In this document: piece after piece, positions 26,673-39,200 of the stretch
Numbering within the stretch: position 1 is the stretch's first letter
Layout: each line of letters opens with the position of its first letter
Source of the DNA: Paramecium pentaurelia
Taxonomy: Eukaryota > Ciliophora > Oligohymenophorea > Peniculida > Parameciidae
DNA length: 64,000 nt
Direction of reading: 5' to 3'
Assembly (NCBI GenBank): GCA_905183005.1
Contig: CAJJDO010000032.1
Location: 372,001 to 436,000 of the forward strand
The notes under the pieces: model-generated
Seen by the model: only the letters and a program-made list of their open reading frames with translations
Told to the model about the DNA's origin: nothing
The model's database searches: none
Translations under genes and position numbers: made by a program

Positions 26673-27312
26673 ATGAAACCTTGGAATAAAAATAGAGCTA
26701 ATTCTTTATTGTTAAAAGACTCAGTTGGAGCTGCTAAGCAATCAATATACACTATTCCTAATGATATTTATTTTGGTAAAGCAATTATTCATGATCTTGA
26801 AGGGGCATAATAAGGTAATATATTATTTCAAAATAGTAACATCAACTTGGTATTATCATAATCATAGTGAATAAAATCCTCCTGATAGAGATTTTATGAA
26901 ATTGAATAAAATGTGTATTTCAAGTAAATTGCATGATCAGAAATAATTTTATCTGTTCAGAAAAAGTAACGATGCAAAAGTGTTTAGAAGAAGAGGTTGC
27001 AGTTAAATTGAAATGAATCTACCTGATGAAAACTTTCGGTATGGAAAACCCTATTTACCTTAATCTCCTATGAAAAATGTGTTAAGTGGCAGTTATATGA
27101 ATGAAGCTGAATAATTAATGGATAAAAAATATGATGCAATATCAAAATATAAACAATAATAAAATAAAAGACCTTCAACAGCAACTAAACATACTAAAGC
27201 GAGTAAATTAGCTTACTAAAGCTTAACTAAATCTTTAAACAAAACACAGTAACCATAATTCAAACTGAAAGAATTTGATAAAGTAGAACCTAAAACTAAA
27301 ACAAGATTTTGA
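26673..27312 (+). CDS. CFAP77-like axonemal protein (DUF4483)
   Basis: Predicted 205 aa, basic. The central part resembles CFAP77, a doublet-microtubule inner protein: a short YTIPNDIYFGKA region, VTSTWYYHNHSE, RDFMKLNKMCISSKL, a spacer, and then LPDENFRYGKPYLPQSPM followed by a helical segment ending EAEQLM. The tail is Lys/Thr/Gln-rich. One intron, 26815-26836 (22 nt), is required to keep frame. The family assignment rests on the spacing of these motifs. If correct, the protein sits inside cilia near the B-tubule inner wall. Confidence 0.6.
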
Positions 27313-27334
27313 TTTATAATATTTAAAATAATTT

Positions 27335-28087
27335 ATGGAATAAAAACAAAAAGAAATAATTTAATTTTCTATTCTTTTGATTCAGATATATAATAGAATA
27401 GATCTATTAATTCAATTAACTTAATAAAGACATATATCAATATTAGATGAATCTACTTTACTATTAATAATTATAATATCTAGAAGATTAAAGAGGAAGA
27501 ACCATATCAACAATAAAGCAAAAAAAATAGAGGAATTATAACAAGTTATTTGATTTTTTTTAATAAATTGCTAACTAATATCAATAAAGAGTAATTTTAG
27601 CAACTTAAATAGAAAACTTAATATAAAAGAAATGGAAGATAATTATATAATATTGATTAAGCAAGAAAATTATTTAATAATAAGATACTCAAATTAAACT
27701 TAATAGGATTTTTTCATTTATCATACAATGTAATGATAAAAAAGAGCAAAAAGGATTTTGAAATTTTTATTTGTAATACAATGTTTGATTTAAATAATGC
27801 ATTTAATTAGTCAATATACTTAAACTTAGGATATTTTAGTATCAAACAATTTAGGAGGATCAACCAAGATTATTCATATTCTTAAATTAAAACAAATAAA
27901 TATATAGGGTATTAGAAGTCATAAAATAAATAATTATTACTGGAATCTTAATTGATATAAGAATAATAACAATTATTGAATGTGATAAAGAGGTTTGCAA
28001 ATATAAAAGTAATCATAATAAACCTAAAAAACAAATAAATAATTACAAATAATGAAGCTATCTTAAATTTCATTATAGAAGTTTGAT
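27335..28087 (+). pseudogene. Possible decayed or unresolved gene
   Basis: Two overlapping open stretches suggest coding sequence that I could not join. One starts at an ATG at 27335 and runs to a TGA near 27553. The other stays open from about 27455 to a TGA at 28087, with protein-like sequence (DQARKLFNNKILKLNLIGFF, KKDFEIFICNTMFDLNNAF). There is no GT dinucleotide in the first ~200 bp to serve as intron donor, and the only later option would be a ~46-nt intron, longer than all others here. A decayed gene or a sequence error fits better than a clean model. Confidence 0.35.
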
Positions 28088-28213
28088 AATTCTATAAATT
28101 TTGTGTTAATATCAAAATATTATGATTAAAATTAGAATATAAAGGTTTTATTAAACTAAACCTCAAAGTAATAAATGATATATATATATTTTAATATTAA
28201 ATTTAAAATTTGA

Positions 28214-29329
28214 ATGATGTAAGAACTTTTGGCTTAAAAAATTGCATAATTATCTGAAAAAGCAGCAGATAATGTTGATTTCACAAAAACAGGTATCATA
28301 AATTCTATGTTTTAGAGGAAGTTTATAAAGAATTAATAAAAAATTTGAATGAAGATCTCTCTATTGAATAATTAAAATAATTAGGAAATCAATTTGTATA
28401 TAATAGAATAATTAGTTTAGCTTGACTTTTTATAAGTATTGTAATAAGATGAATTTATTTGCAGAAAAAGAGCAAAGGAAGAAACATAAGATAAAGATTA
28501 ATTATTACATAAGGAATATCCACAATTATAAGATAAATTATAAAAATTAAAACAAAATTGTTAAGAAATAGATTTTAATGCTAAAAAAGTAAATGAGACT
28601 CTTAAAAAATTACCAGAAATAGAAGAAGCTAATAGAAAATCAATGAAAGATAAATTTTATGAAGATGTAAAGGATGTAAAAGATAAGATTCAATAAGAAG
28701 AATAAGATGCTCAAAAATTTGCAGAAGAAAATTTAAAGTATTTATGTTTTCTTATTTAATAGAATTCGTGAAGAAATGCAAGCCTTGATTGCATAATATG
28801 AATAAAAGGAAAAGGATTTTTGGGAGAAAGTTAAATAGAATGAAGAGGAATAAAAAAATGATACCAAGAAGTATATGGAATAATTTGAAAAAATGCAGGG
28901 TGATGCTTAAAAGGCAATGCAAGAAAAATAATTAATTTAAGATGCATAAAAATAGTTAAATGATAAAAAAATGAAATTATAAGTATACAAAGGAAAATAA
29001 AATGAATTTGTTGAGACATTTGAGAAATCAACAAGTACCTTCTAAAATTTAACTGGGGAATTCTTAAAATTAGCTTTTAAAGCCAAAGAAGATGAAGAAA
29101 AAAGTATTTTAAATTAATAGAGAGCTGATAAAGCTAATTTATTAACAGTAGAAATAGCATAAAAAGTAATATTTATAATTATATTTTAAAGAATGCAGAT
29201 TTAAAATTATAAATAGAAAATATTGAAAAAGAAAAAGATAAATTAAGAGCAGAAATCTTAGAACTTAATAATCAAAAAAAATTATAAACCCAAAATTAAT
29301 AGTAATAAAAAACTAATGGTGAAAATTGA
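28214..29329 (+). CDS. Taxilin-like coiled-coil protein
   Basis: Predicted 338 aa, almost all charged helix. Pieces such as KIREEMQALIAQYEQKEKDF, KGKQNEFVETFEKSTSTFQN, LTGEFLKLAFKAKEDEEK and IENIEKEKDKLRAEILEL follow the order seen in taxilins (IR.EM..., ..KF.EF...L.KS...F..F). Taxilins bind syntaxins and also occur at centrosomes and cilia. Introns: 28293-28315, 28396-28420, 28738-28762, 29166-29191. The CDS is then 339 codons. The family call is moderate; another coiled-coil family is possible. Two ATGs in tandem make the exact start uncertain by one codon. Confidence 0.65.
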
Positions 29330-29719
29330 TTTATATTTGGGCATTCAACATAAAATAGTCATTCTTATCTTTATTATAAAATTATTAAAATATTCTTTAA
29401 ATGGAAAAATAATTAGAATTTATTTAATTGATATCAGGATTACATTTTTGTTAAATTATGGATGAATTCTATTGTTATATTATCTTAGTTGATAGTAGTA
29501 TAAATAAATTAATATATCCATCCTTCTTAACTATATTATTTTATTTAATTAGTCTTTCTCCTATTTAAAAATTAGTTATTTATTATATTCATTTGATTAT
29601 TGATTTAATTCAATAATAAATATACAATAAAACTATTGAAAATTAAAATTTCTCATTTTTTCTTTATTGAATTGTATAAATAATATAAATGAGAATAATT
29701 TGTTAAATAAATATTTTTA
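29330..29719. other. Intergenic, AT-rich
   Basis: About 390 bp between two plus-strand genes. No gene or element recognised. Confidence 0.5.
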
Positions 29720-30254
29720 ATGGAAATTGAATACGAACAAAACATTGTACAACAATCACAGGATCTTCATAAAAATACCTCAGTAATACTTAGTATTATA
29801 TCTTTAGTATTATAATTCTGGATTACCTTTATCTGAAGATGCAAAAAGAATATTGAATACTCAATAATTGATTACATCTGGAGGCTCTCCTTAATTAATT
29901 CAAGAAAGAATTAAAAGTCCAGAAAAACAAGTAAAAAGTATAATAAAATATAAATTTATGAATGATGGAATGTGGATGAAGTAATTTTCCATTTAATGTT
30001 CTAGAATATTAATAGATAGAAATGATTATCCAGAAATCATAGACACACCTATTATAGCAATGAATGCATAATTTTAAAATGATGGATTTGAATTTACAAT
30101 TAATGTGAATGAATTAGTTGAATATGCATTGAAAATTCCTAGAACTAGAGAGAAAATAGTACCTGAGAAATCAAAAATATATGAAAGAAAAAATTATATC
30201 TACATAGCTTTATATAAAGAAAAAGAAGGTGACTGGTGGTCATTGAAATACTGA
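29720..30254 (+). CDS. Hypothetical protein, 169 aa
   Basis: Open after removing one 25-nt intron (29783-29807); without it the frame stops early. Sequence features: an acidic/Gln start, LPLSEDAKRILNTQQLI, then a more basic middle, and a C-terminus with alternating charges (NYIYIALYKEKEGDWWSLKY). No signal peptide, membrane segment or known motif. The balanced composition suggests a folded protein, but I do not recognise the family. Confidence 0.65.
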
Positions 30255-31217
30255 CAATATTACAGTGATTAATTTTTAATCTAGAATTTTTATTGTTTTT
30301 TTATTATTGATTATTACTTTAATAAATAAAAGAATCGTGGTCATCTGGTGACTCATAAAAATTAATAAGTTCATTATAAAGTTAGGACTACATTAAGATT
30401 ATACTCTTCCATATATTTTTATCCAATTCTCAAACACATCTATTAGTCAAATTAAATTTAGTAATAGTTAATTTTGAGCATAATCACATTTGAATTAATT
30501 TCAATATTAAAGACCATTATTTGATTATTTAAAAATACCTTATATTCTTAATGCAAAAAAGTGAACTTTATAATCATATTCCAAATCCTTAATTACTATT
30601 ATACATGAAAATTATTCAAATACAATTTACAGTTATTCTAAAAAAAGATACTTTATATTTATGGGAATTTGTATGTTTAATTAATGTAAAGATTAAATAT
30701 ATATTTGTAAATAATAATATTACAAATAAGCTTATTTATTTAATTTAGGATTCAATTTATTCATGAATTTCAGATTGACTCAGAAAATATAAATTAAAAT
30801 AATTAACATATAAATGTGTTTCTCTAATGATTTAATGGAGAATATAAATAAAACTAGAATAATATATCAAATATTCATTATATTTAAATAACTTAAATAG
30901 GTTTTTTAATTTTAGTATTTAGTATTTCAATTTTTGATTGAAATATTTAGAGATTCAATTATTTAATATTAAAAATGTAAGTGTTTTTTAATTAAGTTTA
31001 TACTCTTTTATTGAAATTCTATCTAAATAAATTCTTAGATTTATGTAATAATTTTAAATGTTTAACATTCTCTATTAAAATTTTTAAAGAATGCATAAAG
31101 ATAAAATTAAATTGCTTATAATACTAAATTTTATTGGATTTTATTACTAATTAAACACAAAACCTTTTAATTTTTTAGAATTCATGAAAAGATGAGATAT
31201 AAAAATAATTATAATTA
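30255..31217. other. Long AT-rich stretch without a recognisable gene
   Basis: About 960 bp upstream of the PHD-finger gene. Short open segments occur, none long or motif-bearing. The composition is even more A/T-biased than the flanking genes. Confidence 0.5.
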
Positions 31218-33950
31218 ATGGTATTTTAATATTGTGTAGCGTGTGGAAGGAAATCAGAAGGATTGGTGAAATTGCTTCCTCATTTCAAATCCTCCAAGGA
31301 ATACGAGTATATCCATAAAAAGTGCCTATTATTTTACAAATCTAAATGGAATCATAGATTGGCAGTCAATAAAAAATTATTTTACAAGGATTACTTGAAG
31401 CATTGTTCAATTTGTGGAAAAAAAAACTATAAATAAGTTGTTCATTGTTCATATAGGTATAATTAGAATGTGTAATTCGTAAAAGTTTATGTAAAAAGAG
31501 CTTTCATTTTGATTGTGTAGACAACCCTAAAATATCTAAGACTGAAGAGAAGAGTCACCGTCCTCCTAAGTTATTGATATTTTGCTCATAGCATGATTCA
31601 ATAGAAAATGTTGTTACTGATTTAGATGAAACAGTGAATTCCCTATATAACTCTTATATAGTTTAGAAGCAATAAGAAGAAGAACCTCATTCACATCATA
31701 AATCTAAACATAAAAAGAAGCATAAAAAGAAGTATTCCCACACAAGATCTCGTTCCCTTAGAAAAAAATCAAGAACTTCAAGCAAAAATTTAAAATTTAG
31801 TGATGGAGAAGATTCCGAATCAAAAAAATCCATTTCTTATATTATCTAACCAAAATAGCCCTATACAAATCTTTTAGTGATTCAAAATAATATTATAACT
31901 CTTGATTTAATGGATCAAGCTTTTTCTAATAAATTATAGAATAAAGTATAGACAGAAATAGTTACTAAAACACCACCATTAACATTAAATTGTTAATTTT
32001 AATAATAAATTCATCATTAAGAATAACTTTTAAAGTCATAACCATTATCTTAACAATAACCGCCATAACTATAAATTGAGAATCATAAAAATGACTATAT
32101 AAGATAATAAATTTTCCCTTAGATCACTAAAATTACATTAGAAGATCCAGAATTTCCGATGTAAGAGAGAGAAACAAAAAGAGATTAATCTATAGCAAAA
32201 TGGTGGGAAAAGATTGATGATGTTTTTTTTAAGGGAGAAGTAAACATGCCCTTAACAAAATTAGAAGAATTAGAAAATTTATTTTAATGGCATAATTAAG
32301 TTTTAGATTAAAATCTTTTAGATATATCAGATGCGAGTAATTTTGGTAATGCTTTGATTTATGGTTAGAGCCAATAATTTAGTTAAGATATCTATATAGA
32401 GACTCCATGAATGTTGTATTTCGAATTTCACAATCTTCCTATTAGTACACTAATTGTAAAACAATCTTTTAGATTCATACGATATTATTTCACTGATTAT
32501 ATTGGTCGAACCAATACCAAAGGATAGATCCTAACAAATCTAAGACTTTATAGATATCCATAAGAAAGTGTCCATTTAATAAAGAATTTATAAATATCTG
32601 AGAAAGAAGTACAAATATTAATTTGCTAAAAAGGAGCCAGTAGGAAAAAGTCTTGTTTTTCAAGAATCCTGTGAATTAAGTTAAGAGGATTTTGATAAAT
32701 GTATAAAATTAGAAGAAAAAATTAAAGTTTAGTAATAACTTTTAGAGTAAAATCTTGATATAGAAAATGAGACATTGGAATAATTGGATATTGTATATCA
32801 TACATTAAAAGAGGATTTAAATGAAATTGTTCTGTAAAATAATTTAATGAGGGAAAATATCAATAATTAAATTATAGCTATCTAAGATTATGAAGACTTA
32901 ACAAAATTAAAAAAAAAGTAATAATTGATGATGGATTTATTAAAATGGTCATAAATAGTAAAAGCTTTTATTAATGGATATAAAGAAAAATAAAAAGATG
33001 TTTTAAATACATTTTATCCTTGTTTAAATTTGGATTCTCAATCCTCTTAAAAAGCTTAGTTAAAAAAGAAAAAAATACATTCAAAAGAAAATACAAAACC
33101 ACTTGAAACTGATTGTAAAATATGCTTTGATTATCATTATACCGATTTTAATCCAGTTATTTATTGTGGAAGATGTTCAACATCATTTCATAAAATTTGT
33201 TATTGTTTTTTAGGAAATCTTGATGAATAAGATGTCCTTTGTGATGCATGTTAATTTGAATAAAATTAATTAGGAACTACTAAAAGAAGTAAAATATTGT
33301 TTTATTTTAGATTAAGCAAAATGCAGAATTTGTAAAAAATTAGGACTTCCATAAAAATACATTGATAATCAATTTTATCATGTTTCCTGTTTATTGCTTA
33401 CAAATTTAGTCATTATAAAAAAAGGTGTTTTTGAAGTAAAAAGTAGTAAAAATGATATTAAATAATTCTGTAAAGATAATGAAACAAGTACACCATAATG
33501 TGCTATATGTGGTGATGTAAAAGGTATTATTTTATTATATCATAATAGGATTTCGATTTACATGTTTTGGAAATGAGACAATCCCTTGTCGTCATGCATT
33601 CCATCCTTTATGTGCATATCTTCATGGACTTACAATTGATATAGAAACTGAAGATATAGAATAATGTTTTGCATAATAAAGATTTGGTTAATTGAATGTT
33701 CGTATTAAATGTGTATTACATTGTGGAAAAGATTTGCAAGATTTATTACTACAAACTTATTATAGGTAATGATTATGCATAATTATATTTTAGAAGATTT
33801 GCATTAAATTATGACCAAGCAGCTTAATGTGGAGGTTAAGAAGTCTTTTTAGAAGATTTTAAAACAACTAAGGGATATAAATATTTATACTCAAAACAAC
33901 CAATATCAAAGAATGACTCTTTATTATCATAAATATATAATTTAAATTGA
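31218..33950 (+). CDS. Multi-PHD-finger chromatin protein
   Basis: Predicted 867 aa. The N-terminus (~1-95) is a paired zinc module: YCVACGRK, HKKCLLF, then HCSICGKK, VVHC, LCKKSFHFDCVD, an extended-PHD pattern. A long Ser/Lys/Gln-rich linker follows. Near residues 590-650 a canonical PHD (CKICFDYH, VIYCGRC, SFHKICY, VLCDAC) leads straight into a second extended PHD (KCRICKKLG, FYHVSCLL, CAICGD, CRHAFHPLCAYLHG). PHD + ePHD in tandem is the module of JADE/BRPF/AF10-type histone readers, so nuclear chromatin binding is inferred. Introns: 31457-31485, 32346-32370, 33289-33310, 33524-33548, 33766-33793. The CDS is 868 codons. Confidence 0.87.
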
Positions 33951-34479
33951 ACACCAACAACAATGATTTGAGTAATATTAAATTTAAATTATTTAATCGA
34001 TCATATATTTCTTAATCTAATATATTTAGATATTTTATTTAATAGTTCATGAGATTACTCAAAATATCATACTCTATTTTATTAATATTTGATTTATCAC
34101 TTCAGAGACTAATATATATATATACATCTTAATCGAGTAATATATAAATTTAAAGTTTAATTCAACCAAACTCATTAAAATAAATAGATAACAATAGGAT
34201 GTTGATATTATTCTGAAAGAAGTAATTGATATTTAGTTCTTAATTTGGTTTAAAATAATCCTTTTAGTTTATTTATTATACCAGAAGGTTAAAATAAATC
34301 TTAACTTTCATATCCATAATAAATTGCATCATTTTTAAATTAAAATTTAGAAATCTTTAATTGATTAAATATATATATTGTTTTTAAATGAACATAATGG
34401 AAAATATGCAAAAAATAGAATTAGAGTTTAACGAGTCTTTTCATTCAAAAATGATTATTTTTAATTATAAATATACAAA
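33951..34479. other. Intergenic, AT-rich
   Basis: About 530 bp between the PHD-finger and ankyrin genes. An ATG near 34390 opens only a short frame. Confidence 0.5.
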
Positions 34480-36311
34480 ATGAAATATGATTATAAATTT
34501 TTAAAGAATGAAACCTAAGAATAATTACTTCCCTATATTTAATCTAATCCAAAAACAACACAACTTGATCACAAAGAAGTTAAAAAGAAAATAAAAATGT
34601 AAGTAAATTTGAAGAAAGTAAAGATTAGATTAGAAATTATTAGCCAGATAATATCCAACTCCAAGATCTCTGTCTCAAAGGGTATACTATTGGACAAAGG
34701 ATGAAAGTACAATACCAGTGATTCAAAAAAATCATGATTCAAACTCGATTATTGAACATTCTTCAGAATATTTCATGAAGCAAGGAGATTGGAAAGAAGA
34801 TATCCACAGTCCTATTAAAACAACAGTAGATTTAAGTTCCAGTAAATAAACTCCACCTAAATTCACAAACATTAAAATACCTAAATTATAAATTACAAAA
34901 AAAAAGAAAGAAAAAATAGAATATTTAGGCGAATTGTTTACTAATAGATCTAATTCATCTAGCCAAAAATTAGACTTAAAATCTGATTATTTTTATAATG
35001 TTATTAATCCTTTGAAAAAAGAAATTAAACCAGATCGAAAAGTTAAATAAGACTGTTTTAATCAAGCTTTTCATATATTAGAAGAAATTATTCCTGCATC
35101 TATTGTAGTTAAATAAAATCATGGTTTAATATAATAGTCTTTATCAGAAAGTGAAATTAAAGTAGAGAAGAAAAAAAATCAAACATCTTTTGCAAAAAGA
35201 CAAAAAGCAAAAGCCTGTATTTCAGATCAACCTCAGCCTAAAAGTTTACCGGAACCATTAGCTCAGATACCAACTTAAACTTTAACTCAGTCTAAAACCT
35301 AAACATAACCTCAACCTTAACCCCGTACATAACCCTAAACTCAACCACAACCCTTGTCAGATCAACCACAACCTCAATCCTTACCTCAACCAAGACTTCA
35401 ACCATTAACTCAACCCCAACCACAACCATAGCCACAGCCTTAAACTTAAGCTTAACCTCAAAATCAACCGCAAAATTATAAAAAAGGATAAAGACTAAAA
35501 TCTTGCATAATGTCTTATGTTAGAAGATTAAAGAGATGCAAGTTAACTCATGCTTAAGTTATAAGAGATCACGTATTTAGCCCACATCCCTACTCAAAGG
35601 ATCATTCTATAGAATTTTTCTAAGCTATCAAAGATAACCAAGAGCTTATTGTCATTAGGTTATTACAAAAAGTTCCATATTTGGTTTATGATTTTGATAA
35701 TGCCCATATGACTGGTTTACATTGGGCTGCCAAAAGAGGATTTCCAAACTTAGTAAAAATATTGATTCAGAATAATGCTGATGTTGATGCTAAGGATATT
35801 GTATACAGAACTCCTTTATATATAGCAACAGATTATGCTCATGGGAAGGCATCTGCAAAGTATATAGAAATTATTTAAATATTGTTATATAATTAAGCCT
35901 ATCCATGGTCTTATGATCATATACAATATTCATAGGTTATAAGAGATGATAAGAAAGTAAAAGAATTATTTGCTGTAAGCAGAAAAATACATCTCATAAT
36001 TTTGATAACATCCCCTCAATTAAAAGATTAAATTTGGAATAAAGAAGTACCTGCAATGAATGCAATAAAAAATGTGGTAAATTATCCTATTTATCCAGAG
36101 CACATAAGAGGAAAAATAAAGTTCAAACCCTAGTGAAATCCTCAAAGGTAATCCTCACATGGATCCTAGATTAAGATAATTTTACACATAAAAATTAGTT
36201 CACCTAAAACGTAAGATTGGAAATTAAGCTTACTAAGAAATAGAGAAATAAATTTAAAATGAGCAAGGAATTTTCGAATATGTTAGAAAGTAACCTTTTC
36301 AAGCAAGCTGA
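34480..36311 (+). CDS. Ankyrin-repeat protein with Pro/Gln-rich linker
   Basis: Predicted 593 aa. A charged, low-complexity first half is followed by a Pro/Gln tract (about 35230-35475) where CCA/CCT-CAA/TAA codons alternate. Then come about two ankyrin repeats: MTGLHWAAKRGFPNLVKIL with NNADVDAKD, and RTPLYIATDYAHGKASAKYI. A charged C-terminal region (RLRQFYTQKLVHLKRKIG) follows. Ankyrin repeats bind proteins; the partner is unknown. Introns: 34599-34623 and 36074-36098. Without the second the frame would stop at 36136; with it a sensible tail of about 70 aa is gained. Confidence 0.8.
35230..35475 (+). repeat. Pro/Gln low-complexity coding tract
   Basis: Imprecise CAACC/CTTAACC-type repeats inside the ankyrin gene, giving alternating Pro and Gln (Gln from CAA, TAA and TAG). 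Repeat units vary, so this is a degenerate repeat rather than a clean microsatellite. Confidence 0.8.
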
Positions 36312-36509
36312 AAAATTGATCAGCAGTTTTTATATTATAAATAATGATAAATTTAAAACTATAAAGAAAAATTGAAACAATTCAAATTATACTAAAATTA
36401 ATTGAAGTTCACCTAATTTTATATAATGAAAAAAATAATTATTTTATTTAATTGACTCGTCATATAATGACTAATTAAATATTATTATCATAAATTAAAT
36501 TAATTTTTA

Positions 36510-38541
36510 ATGCCTAATGTGCTATCCAAAATTCCTATGCCTTAATCATTTCAAAATAAGGCACTTTCAGGAGCTTTATTGGTTTTAATATTAATGATTG
36601 TAAAATCGAAAAAAGAGGCTTCATCTCCTAGAAAGATACCTAGAAGATAAGGCTAAGGGAATGTTGATAAAGTATTTATAAACAGAATCTTGGATCTATT
36701 GAAAATTGTTATTCCTTCAATTAAAAGCATGGAAGTATTTGATTTGAGTGTTCTAACAGTGTTTTTATTCATTCGTACTATGATGAGTATTTATATCTCA
36801 TCTTTGAATGGTAGAATAGTCAAAACAATTATTAATGGTGATTTGTAAAAGTTTATAAAAAAAGTATGAATCAATAGTTATATATAGATTGTATAATTAG
36901 GTTTAGTAGCTGTTCCTGCAAGTTTTGTTAATAGTTATTTAGAATATCTAAATAAATCACTTTCTTTAAGATTTAGAAGGAGATTAACTGAATACTTCCA
37001 TGATTAATACATAAAGAATATGATCTTTTATCAAGTTTCCAATTTAGATAGTCGAGTTACTAATCCAGATTAGAGATTAACAACAGATATAGAAAAATGG
37101 GCTAATTCATTATCTCAAATTTACTCCAATTTTTCTAAACCTATTTTAGATATATTTTTATTCTCAAAAAAATTAGCAGTTTCAATTGGTTATTAAGGAC
37201 CTATGTATGTGTTCCTATGGTATTTCTTTTCTGGAGTTTTATTAAAACTAGTATCTCCAGCATTTGGTAAATTAACTGCAATTGATTAAAAATTGGAAGG
37301 TGAATATAGAAGTGTTCATAGTCAATTGTTATATCATGCAGAAGAAGTTGCATTTTTATAAGGATAAAATTGGGAAAAACTTAAGATTAATTAATCATAT
37401 TAATAACTTAATAAGCATTAAATAGTTGTAAATAAACTTAGATTATTTATGGGAATTTTTGATGGACTTCTTGTTAAATATGGGGCAGTTATGGCAGGAT
37501 ATGGAATTATGGGATTACCAGTATTTGGACCCAATAGAGAAGAATATTTAAAAAAAATTGGAAATGATAAAAGTGCTATTACTAGAGATTATGTAAGTAA
37601 TAGTTCTCTTTTAATTAATTTGGCTAAAGCAATTGGTAGATTAGTTGTCAGCTATAAGGAAATATAATAATTAGCTGGTTACACAAGAGTTGTTTATGAA
37701 ATAAAGGAAGTATTATCTGATTTGACATCTGGATATTATAAAAGAACTTAAGTACAATAAGAAAATGAAACTGGATAAGTAGTAATTGATTAAGGAAAGC
37801 ATTAAACAATATAATTAGATAAAGGCTAAGTAAATTATTATTTAAATAATAGATTATTTAAACTGATGATATTATTGAATTTGAAAATGTACCTATTATA
37901 TCTCCTAATGGAGATACTCTTATTAAAGGAATGAATTTTAAAATTATTCCAGGAATGAATGTTATTATAAGTGGACCAAATGGATGTGGTAAATCATCTC
38001 TTTTTAGAATTTTGGGAGCATTATGGCCAGTTTAAGGAGGTACATTATATAGACCTGCTATTGATAAATTATTTTATATTCCTTAAAGACCTTATTTACC
38101 TCCAGGAACTCTAAGAGATTAAATTATTTATCCTCATACTAAATTATAAATGTTAAGAAGAAAAATCAATGATTAAGATTTAATTAAATTATTAGAAGAT
38201 GTTTAATTAGAATATCTTGTTTATAGAGAAAGAGGTTTAGATGCAGCAAATGATTGGAATGATGTATTAAGTGGAGGAGAAAAATAACGTATTGCTATGG
38301 CTAGATTATTCTATCACAAACCATAATATGCTATTTTAGGTATTATAACTTATATCTTTGAATAGATGAATGCACATCTTCTGTTAGTATGGACATTGAA
38401 GCAATTATGTACAATAAAGCCAAAGCTTTAAATATTACTTTATTTACAGTATCACATAGATAATCATTATTTAAATTTCATGAATATATTCTTAAATTTG
38501 ATGGAGAAGGAAGATATTGGTTCAATAAATAAAATATTTGA
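36510..38541 (+). CDS. Peroxisomal-type ABC half-transporter (ABCD family), copy 1
   Basis: Predicted 652 aa, the usual length of an ABCD half-transporter. Membrane domain ~1-330 with the ABCD-type motif HAEEVAFLQG. Nucleotide-binding domain: Walker A SGPNGCGKSS (~473), signature LSGGEKQRIAMARL (~570), Walker B/D-loop ILDECTSSVS (~594) and an H-loop SHRQS. ABCD proteins dimerise and carry very-long-chain acyl-CoA into peroxisomes. Introns: 36864-36887, 37830-37852, 38340-38365. It is almost identical to three other copies downstream, differing at a few bases. Its left flank is the ankyrin gene; its right flank changes to the repeat segment at about 38604. Confidence 0.92.
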
Positions 38542-38618
38542 GAATTAAATATAAATAATAAATAATAAATCTATTTTATCTATTTTAATAGTTATGCTCT
38601 AATTGATTTTAGTATTTT

Positions 38619-39200
38619 ATCAAATATTTTAGGAATCTTTAAAATTTTAATATTCAAATATATTCTTATTTATATTAAAATTCTCTGCCCAAAATATAAT
38701 ATAGTGTTCACATAAAATAAGTTTTCCCAAATAAAAAATAATTTTCTTAAACTTTATATTCTAAAAATTTCTGATAGTTTGATATTTTTTATTCTTTTCA
38801 CTCAAATGCTCCATTATTCTATAAGTATCTAGTTCAGTTAGTCAGAAATCAATCCAATTAAGCCACTTTGACATGAAAATGTTCATTGATAAATTTAATT
38901 ATTATAATATGAGAAAATTTTAAAAGTTCTTGCTATTCGAATCTATCATAAATATAAACCCTCATAGTAATATATATATTTATCTATTTAGCATAATTAT
39001 ATAATCAGAAAAACTCAATTTGATGAGGACTTTCCATATAATGAGTTGAATCAAATAACATAAATCTATAATTGATTATCAGTTATTGAATTAAAATAGT
39101 TGTAGATCACTTCGAAATTATCTAATTCTTTTCTTAGTTAATCTTTTTTCTTATATTTTTTAAAGTTATTTCAAAATTTTAAATTGATTTTAATTATGGA
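38619..39200 (-). pseudogene. Broken coding sequence inside the repeat segment
   Basis: On the minus strand, protein-like stretches occur in shifted frames: FMLFDSTHYMESPHQIEFF (around 39020-39075), MRVYIYDRFEQQELLKFSH (around 38900-38965) and LTELDTYRIMEHLSEKNKKY (around 38780-38840). The last frame runs to a TGA near 38619. They cannot be joined with GT..AG introns. The family is not recognised. A decayed gene captured in the repeated unit is the simplest reading. Confidence 0.4.

Noticed and set aside
36121..36136. Stop of the ankyrin gene at 36136
   Set aside because: Splicing 36074-36098 bypasses it and yields a continuous, protein-like tail ending at 36311.
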